Shown here: positions 58,945 to 64,000 of the stretch, piece after piece
Layout: each line of letters starts with the position of its first letter
How positions within the stretch are numbered: position 1 is the first letter of the stretch
Source: Spirodela intermedia
Lineage: Eukaryota > Streptophyta > Magnoliopsida > Alismatales > Araceae
Direction: 5' to 3'
DNA: 64,000 bases
NCBI GenBank assembly: GCA_902729315.2
Contig: LR746268.1
Coordinates: forward strand, 9,280,005-9,344,004
The notes under the pieces: generated by a model
Seen by the model: only the letters and a program-made list of their open reading frames with translations
Databases searched by the model: none
Told to the model about the DNA's origin: nothing
Program-made: the position numbers and the translations under genes

Positions 58945-61900
58945 TCATCTCGGTTGAGTCTGTTGTGAAATCCTCCGATCCATAGTACGAGGATAGCTTT
59001 GTGGTTGTGGTGCTGCGTACGCCAGGTCATGTGCTTGCTGGGGGTTGGCCCAAGCAATCCGCCAATGTCGAGGGCCAATAGGTCTTCGTGTTCGCCGTAT
59101 ACGAAGCGCTGGCATACCGATCTGCTCAAGGCGATGTCGACCTCGAGCTTCGGGCGGCATCTCTTGCCAAGAGGAGAATACAGAGCACAAACGAGTGCAT
59201 ACTGCATGTGTAGCAAGCGCATCTGCTGTCTGGTTCCCTTCTCGTAACTGGTGTGTAATGGTGGTGATCCTTGCTCTACAACGCATGATGTCGGTCCAAG
59301 TACTCTGAAGCCGCCAATGTGAACAAGAACCTGCACGTAACATCTGAACAAGCACTCGTGAGTCAGATTCTATGACGATATCATGGAGATTGCGTTCCTC
59401 ACAGAGGAGCAAACCATCACGTATCGCCATAGCCTCTGCTGCAGTGTTAGTTTGAATGTTATAAAAATAAGAAAAGGCAAAGATAATACTCCCCGTATGA
59501 TCCCGTAAGATGCCTCCTCCTCCTGCAGGTCCAGGGTTCCCTCTAGCTGCTCCATCGACGTTCAGCTTTAGGTGTCCAACTGGCGGTAGTCTCCATCGGA
59601 CGACCCGAGTGGAGATTGCGATATGCGTAGGCGTGGCTTGGACTCCCCAGATCCTAAGGGCCTCACAGATTGAGGTCGAACATGTCGCTGAAGGTGGCAC
59701 CAAATGTTGAGTACTTCTCACCCATTGTGTGACATGTCTCATGATTTCTGGGGCGCGCATCTGTTGACCTGCAAAATAAGAGAGATTTCGCCCCTTCCAT
59801 ATCTCCCATAACATATATGCTATGGAAATACGTAGGTAGGGGCTGCCCCTAGAGCTTTGCGGAGAATCAAAGACTCTCCTGAAAATCTCTAGGGGTGTAA
59901 GAGATGGAGAAATATGAAATGCTGGGGACCAATTCAGTAAGAGTTGGTTCCAACATTCCGTAGCAATAACACCATGAAAAAATAAGTGGCCCATAGTTTC
60001 ACTACTTGGAGTGATGGGGCAACAATGACATTTAGAGCAGATGTTATGTCCTGTGATAGACATACGATCATCTGTAGGAAGTCCACGGTGCATCAATTTC
60101 CACATAAAGAAAGAGACTCGAGGTACGATAGCAGTGTGCCAAATGAGATCTCCCCAAAACTGTTTTGCGGAACGATGTCTAAAGTGATTCCAAGAAGAGC
60201 TACAAGAAAAACATCCATCTAAGGTAAGAGTCCAGATCGGATGATCATCACTAGGGTCCAACTCTATTAATGAGATCTCTGGTAGTAAATCTAATGAGAG
60301 TCCATGCCTCTCGAGGAATACACTAGTATCTCCATCAAGAAGCTGAGCCACCGTAAGACGAGGCCAAGATGGCCTAAAGGAGGTAAAAGAGGCCAATGGA
60401 GTATCCGCATACCAAGTGTCATACCAAGCACTGATAGTGCCTCGTCCCACTCGCCATCGGATTAAAGGCCTCATCTGCAACCAATGTCTTTGCCAATCTG
60501 CCCATCGCTTTCCTCCTTTTATGTCGGTAAGTTGGCTAGCCCAATTCCCGTATTTGGCTAGTACAAAGGTCCCTAGGGGTGATCTCGTCGTCCTCATCCG
60601 CCATACGAGTTTCTTTTGAAGCATATCAAGGATATCCTCAGGGCGTCTAATCCCTAGGCCACCCTCGTCCATCGGTCGACATGCCTTTTTCCAAGAAACT
60701 CGACGTTGACGATGAGGCCCGTCGAGTTGACCATCCCATAAGAAGGAGGTACAAATCCGCCTCACAGATCGTAAGACGGTGTCCGGTACCCCATGTACCG
60801 CAAGTAGGTGCAAGGGCATACTCATGAGGACATGACGTATCAGTTGGATGCGACCTCCTGAAGATAGAAGCTGAAGCTTCCATCCGTCAAGTTTCTTCCT
60901 CAACTTGCACAAAAGGGAATCAAAGTAATGAACCCGAGTGCGTCCGAGGAAGATAGGACATCCAAGATAATCAAAGGGTAGATGACCACGCGAGAACCCT
61001 GTTAGGTTCTGTATGCGTCATATGGTGCTAATGGTGGCAGAAGATGCAACTATAAAGCTACTCTTCGAGGCATTGACGAGTTGACCTGCGGCCCGCTCGT
61101 AGCTGGAGATGATAGTCATGAGTCCCTTGATGGATGTTTCACACCCATTAAGGAAAAGTATCGCATCATCCGCAAACAAAGAATGCGATATGATCGGGCA
61201 ACCCCTCTTCGAATGGTATGGTTGAATAAGCCCACGTGTCACCGCTCGGGAGAGGGTTCGACTAAGGGCTTCTTCAACTAATATGAAGAGAGTGGGTGAT
61301 AAGGGATCCCCCTGTTGTAACCCTCTCGTGGTTGTGAAGAAAGGTGTGGAAGTGCTGTTCACCAATAGGGAGAAATGGTTCTCCCTAATGCATGCATCAA
61401 CTAGGTCAATGAACTCGTCGGTGAATCCGAAGCGTCGAAGTACTTCGGTAAGGAAATTCCACTCGATCCTATCAAAAGCCTTTTCCATGTCTAATTTGAT
61501 GATGACATTAGAACCACGGATGTCTTGGTCAAGAGATTGTGTTAGTTCGTGAACTAACATGATGTTATCATGAATGTGCCGTCCCTTAACAAATCCGCAT
61601 TGCTCTGGAGATATGAGCCTATCAAGAAAAACACTCAGTCGTGCTGTAATGATCTTGGATACAACTTTATAGCACACATTACAAAGACTAATGGGTCGAA
61701 AATCTCTAAAAGAGGTTGGGTTGACCACCTTTGGTATGAGTGCAATAAAGGTGGCTTTCCAACTTCGTGGGAAGACTTTGCGGCGGAAGAATTCTTTGAT
61801 GGCATGAACTAAATCGGTTCCGACAATGTCCCAACATGTTGAATAAAAATCTGCTGGAAAGCCATCAGGCCCAGGTGCTCGGTTTCTATTCATTGAGAAG

Positions 61901-63219
61901 ATCACATCTTTGATCTCCTCCCTAGTAGGTATGGTCATAATGGATGAGATCTCTTGGTGGGTAACTAAGGATGGGATCGATGAGAGTATATCTTCAGAGA
62001 TCTCAATCGGCTGAGAAGAAAGAAGGGTACGAAAGTATGAAATTCCTGCCTCCTGCATACGAGATGTGTCCTGATCATACATCTCTAGTAGAGATGTATA
62101 ATCAGATCGAGATCGGTGTGCGATCGAGGCATGAAAGAAACGTGTGTTCCTATCACCCTCGCGTAGCCACTGGATGCGCGATTTTTGGAGATAATATATC
62201 TCTTGTCGTCGTGCAGCCTCTTCTAGTTGCTCACTCACTCGAACTCGTCTCGCCCAAGTGTCATCAGTCCATCGAGCCTGTAGTTGTCTCTCGACCCCAG
62301 CTAGCTCCTTCTTCAACTCTTCTACCTGGGTGTGGATATTCCCATATACATGTCGGTTCCACCATTTAAGGTGAAGTTTGAGATTCCTCAATTTGTAACT
62401 AAGGTTCTCCATAGGAGAGTCTGAGATATCTCCATGCCAATGACTCCGCACGAAGCTTTGGAAGCCTTCGTGCCGAGTCCACATATTCTGAAACCTAAAA
62501 GGAGGTCTAGGGATACTAGCTCTCGAGTCAGGGAGAATAAGAATCGGCGTGTGATCTGACCTATATCGAGGTAGGAGTGTGACTCATATGGGACATTGCA
62601 CTATTGCAATGTTATTAGTGAAGCAACGATCGATACGCTCATATATCCTTGCGCCGCCTTGTCTCTCGTTGCACCACGTCCAAACCTCACCAAAAGTAGG
62701 ATGTTCGATGAGGGCCGCGCGAAAAATAAAATCATTGAACGTCTCCATGTGATGGGCCCGAGGGACCCGTCCCCCTTGACGTTCAGTGATTCTACGTACA
62801 CAGTTGAAGTCTCCGGCTACGAACCAAGGAGAATCAACTAGTATAGGATAATCCCGCGTATATCGTACTAGGTCTTCCCAAAGAACCTCACGATCTTGGT
62901 GTCTATGTGAAGCATAAACGACTGAGAAAATAAGCTCTTGGCCAGAGCCTAGTACCCTCATCGTAACATGTTGTGGCCCCTCAACTAATAGTTGTAGAGA
63001 ATATGATCTCTTCCAGAACAACCAGATGTGGTTCGTAGGGTTAGAATGAAACTGATCCATGCCTATGCGTCTAAGTAATGGGTGAATGTGATCTGATGGT
63101 ATCATAGGTTCAATAAGCCCGACAAGGCCTAGTCGGTGCTTATTGATGAGGTCAATAATGTGGGACTGTGTTTCGAGGTTGCCCAACCCTCGACAGTTCC
63201 AAATAAGGCTAGGTATCAT
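58945..63219 (-). pseudogene. LINE ORF2: endonuclease, RT, zf-RVT, RNase H; two stops
   Basis: A single frame of 1425 codons including the final stop. Endonuclease 63219-62500: LIWNCRGLGNLETQ, GLIEP, WFVAGDFNCV and, after the first stop, RSDHTPI. RT about 61950-61050: SIPSLVTHQE, FIALIPKV, GFVKGRHIHDNIML, KLDMEKAFDRIEW, QQGDPLSPTLF and FADDAILFLNG at the active site. zf-RVT about 60220-59850: C-x2-C then H (CSKCHCC, GHLFFHG). RNase H about 59590-59230: LNVDGAARGNPGPAGG, AEAMAIRDGLLLCEE, IESDSRVLVQML, GNQTADALA, with all catalytic acids present. Breaks are only TGA at 62584-62586 and 61018-61020, both where Arg (CGA) is likely; the second is CGA in LINE copy 1. The protein would nick DNA and copy its RNA at the target; two stops make this copy non-autonomous as it stands. 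Confidence 0.88.
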
Positions 63220-64000
63220 GAGTGATAGTGGCTATTGCCACGAGCCCTAGATCTGGTGACATATGGAGAACGTTGTCGTGAGGTCCTATCTACCATCTCT
63301 GTCTGATATCCTCTCTGAAGGTCAATGCCCTCAATGGGGAGATCTAATGAGGACTCAGATCCAGAGTCCTCAGCACTCGATGTAGAGCACCCACTAGTGT
63401 CCTCCACTGAGGATGAAAGAGAGATTACTCGACGATTCATCGAGCATTCTCCCCTACTAGGGCTCTCACGCTCCCTCGAGCTCTCTAAGGGTATGCTCAA
63501 TGGTGGATCCGGAGGTTGGGATGGTAAGGAGGGAGAAAGAGAAAGAGAAGGAGGGTCGGATATGGATGTATCTAATGGGCTCCTATCGGGGACCCTATCG
63601 GGTGATGGAGGGGGGTGGGAGGGTGGGCGAGGTGTGGTGTGGGAGGGGGCAGACCTAGGTGATGAGGAGCTAATAGGTGATGGAAGTTGTGAGAGTGTAG
63701 AAGGTCTAACGGATGAAGGAGAGCTAATTGGTGATAGAGAGGTAGTAAGAGCTAAAGGCTTGATGGATGGAGAGGAGCGGGTTAAAGGTGAAGTAGTAGT
63801 AGGGCCCCCTTGTTTGGGGGAGTGTCGTCGAACTCGTGGGCTGATATTGTTCCCTATGACGGGAACATTGTCAACCTCCTCGGTCAAGGTACCTAGAGCC
63901 TCAAAAACATTCGATGTCTCGACTATCTTCCCCTTACCTATTGGTATGGGGGGAGTTGGGCCTACTACCATCTTCCTTCCCTTTCGGGTGGATGTGGATG
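63216..64000 (-). CDS. LINE ORF1, C-terminal part (cut by window edge)
   Basis: Open to the right edge. The visible 260 or so residues are Ser/Pro-rich and low in hydrophobics, as in the C-terminal tail of plant LINE ORF1; the DUF4283 and CCHC parts would lie outside the window. It ends in TGA at 63216-63218, overlapping the ORF2 ATG (63217-63219). ORF1 proteins bind LINE RNA. No disabling change is seen in this part. Confidence 0.7.
   Translation of the reverse strand, partial: STSTRKGRKMVVGPTPPIPIGKGKIVETSNVFEALGTLTEEVDNVPVIGNNISPRVRRHSPKQGGPTTTSPLTRSSPSIKPLALTTSLSPISSPSSVRPSTLSQLPSPISSSSPRSAPSHTTPRPPSHPPPSPDRVPDRSPLDTSISDPPSLSLSPSLPSQPPDPPLSIPLESSRERESPSRGECSMNRRVISLSSSVEDTSGCSTSSAEDSGSESSLDLPIEGIDLQRGYQTEMVDRTSRQRSPYVTRSRARGNSHYHS

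Larger units (their letters stand above)
58784..64000 (-). mobile_element. LINE copy 4, near complete L1-type element
   Basis: Runs from a 23-bp poly(T) (58784-58806; poly(A) on its own strand) to beyond the right edge. On the minus strand the order is ORF1, then ORF2 overlapping it in an ATGA, then a short 3' end. Compared with LINE copies 1-3 it is the least decayed. The 3' end abuts TTTAGGG repeats. Confidence 0.9.

Overview
The window is nuclear DNA of a flowering plant. Evidence: intron-bearing genes with plant-type splice sites, three genes or gene remnants recognisable by plant homologues, Copia, Gypsy and plant L1-type LINE retrotransposons, and Arabidopsis-type telomere repeats (TTTAGGG). 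The species cannot be fixed from the sequence. All homology statements rest on reading protein motifs; no search was run.

Layout. 1-5666: two decayed Copia elements, one on each strand. 5906-10381: a spliced minus-strand gene for an At3g49140-like protein; its last exon was not found, and a Copia LTR lies 240 bp beyond the last recognised exon. 10382-16231: AT-rich intergenic DNA with two heavily decayed LTR relics. 16232-19291: a plus-strand DCAF13/SOF1 relic with its WD40 middle deleted and one nonsense codon. 20110-22755: a minus-strand METTL25/RRNAD1-like relic with a nonsense codon and a frameshift. 22904-24108: an apparently intact two-exon PIG-Y gene. 24311-27399: an inverted-repeat element with arms of about 484 bp and a nested fold-back. 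27400-64000: almost wholly retrotransposons.

The retrotransposon block holds a young 7.8-kb LTR element (27830-35657, target duplication GTCTG) that encodes only gag and has split an older LINE. It also holds a decayed Gypsy element (about 40964-48503) lacking gag start and 5' LTR, and four LINE copies. The best LINE (58784 to beyond the right edge) keeps endonuclease, reverse transcriptase and RNase H in one frame, broken by two TGA codons.

The most unusual feature is a set of poly(A)-tailed repeat units built from two 5S-rRNA-like halves on the minus strand. They alternate with TTTAGGG repeats (54145-55936, with further copies at 39420-39653 and 58371-58783). LINE poly(A) ends repeatedly abut the same telomere-like repeats.

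One theme links the broken genes and elements. Nearly every inactivating codon fits a C-to-T or G-to-A change, and old LTR copies have lost the CG richness of the young ones. This fits long-term decay of methylated DNA. The only genes likely to make normal protein are PIG-Y and, if a terminal exon exists, the At3g49140-like gene.
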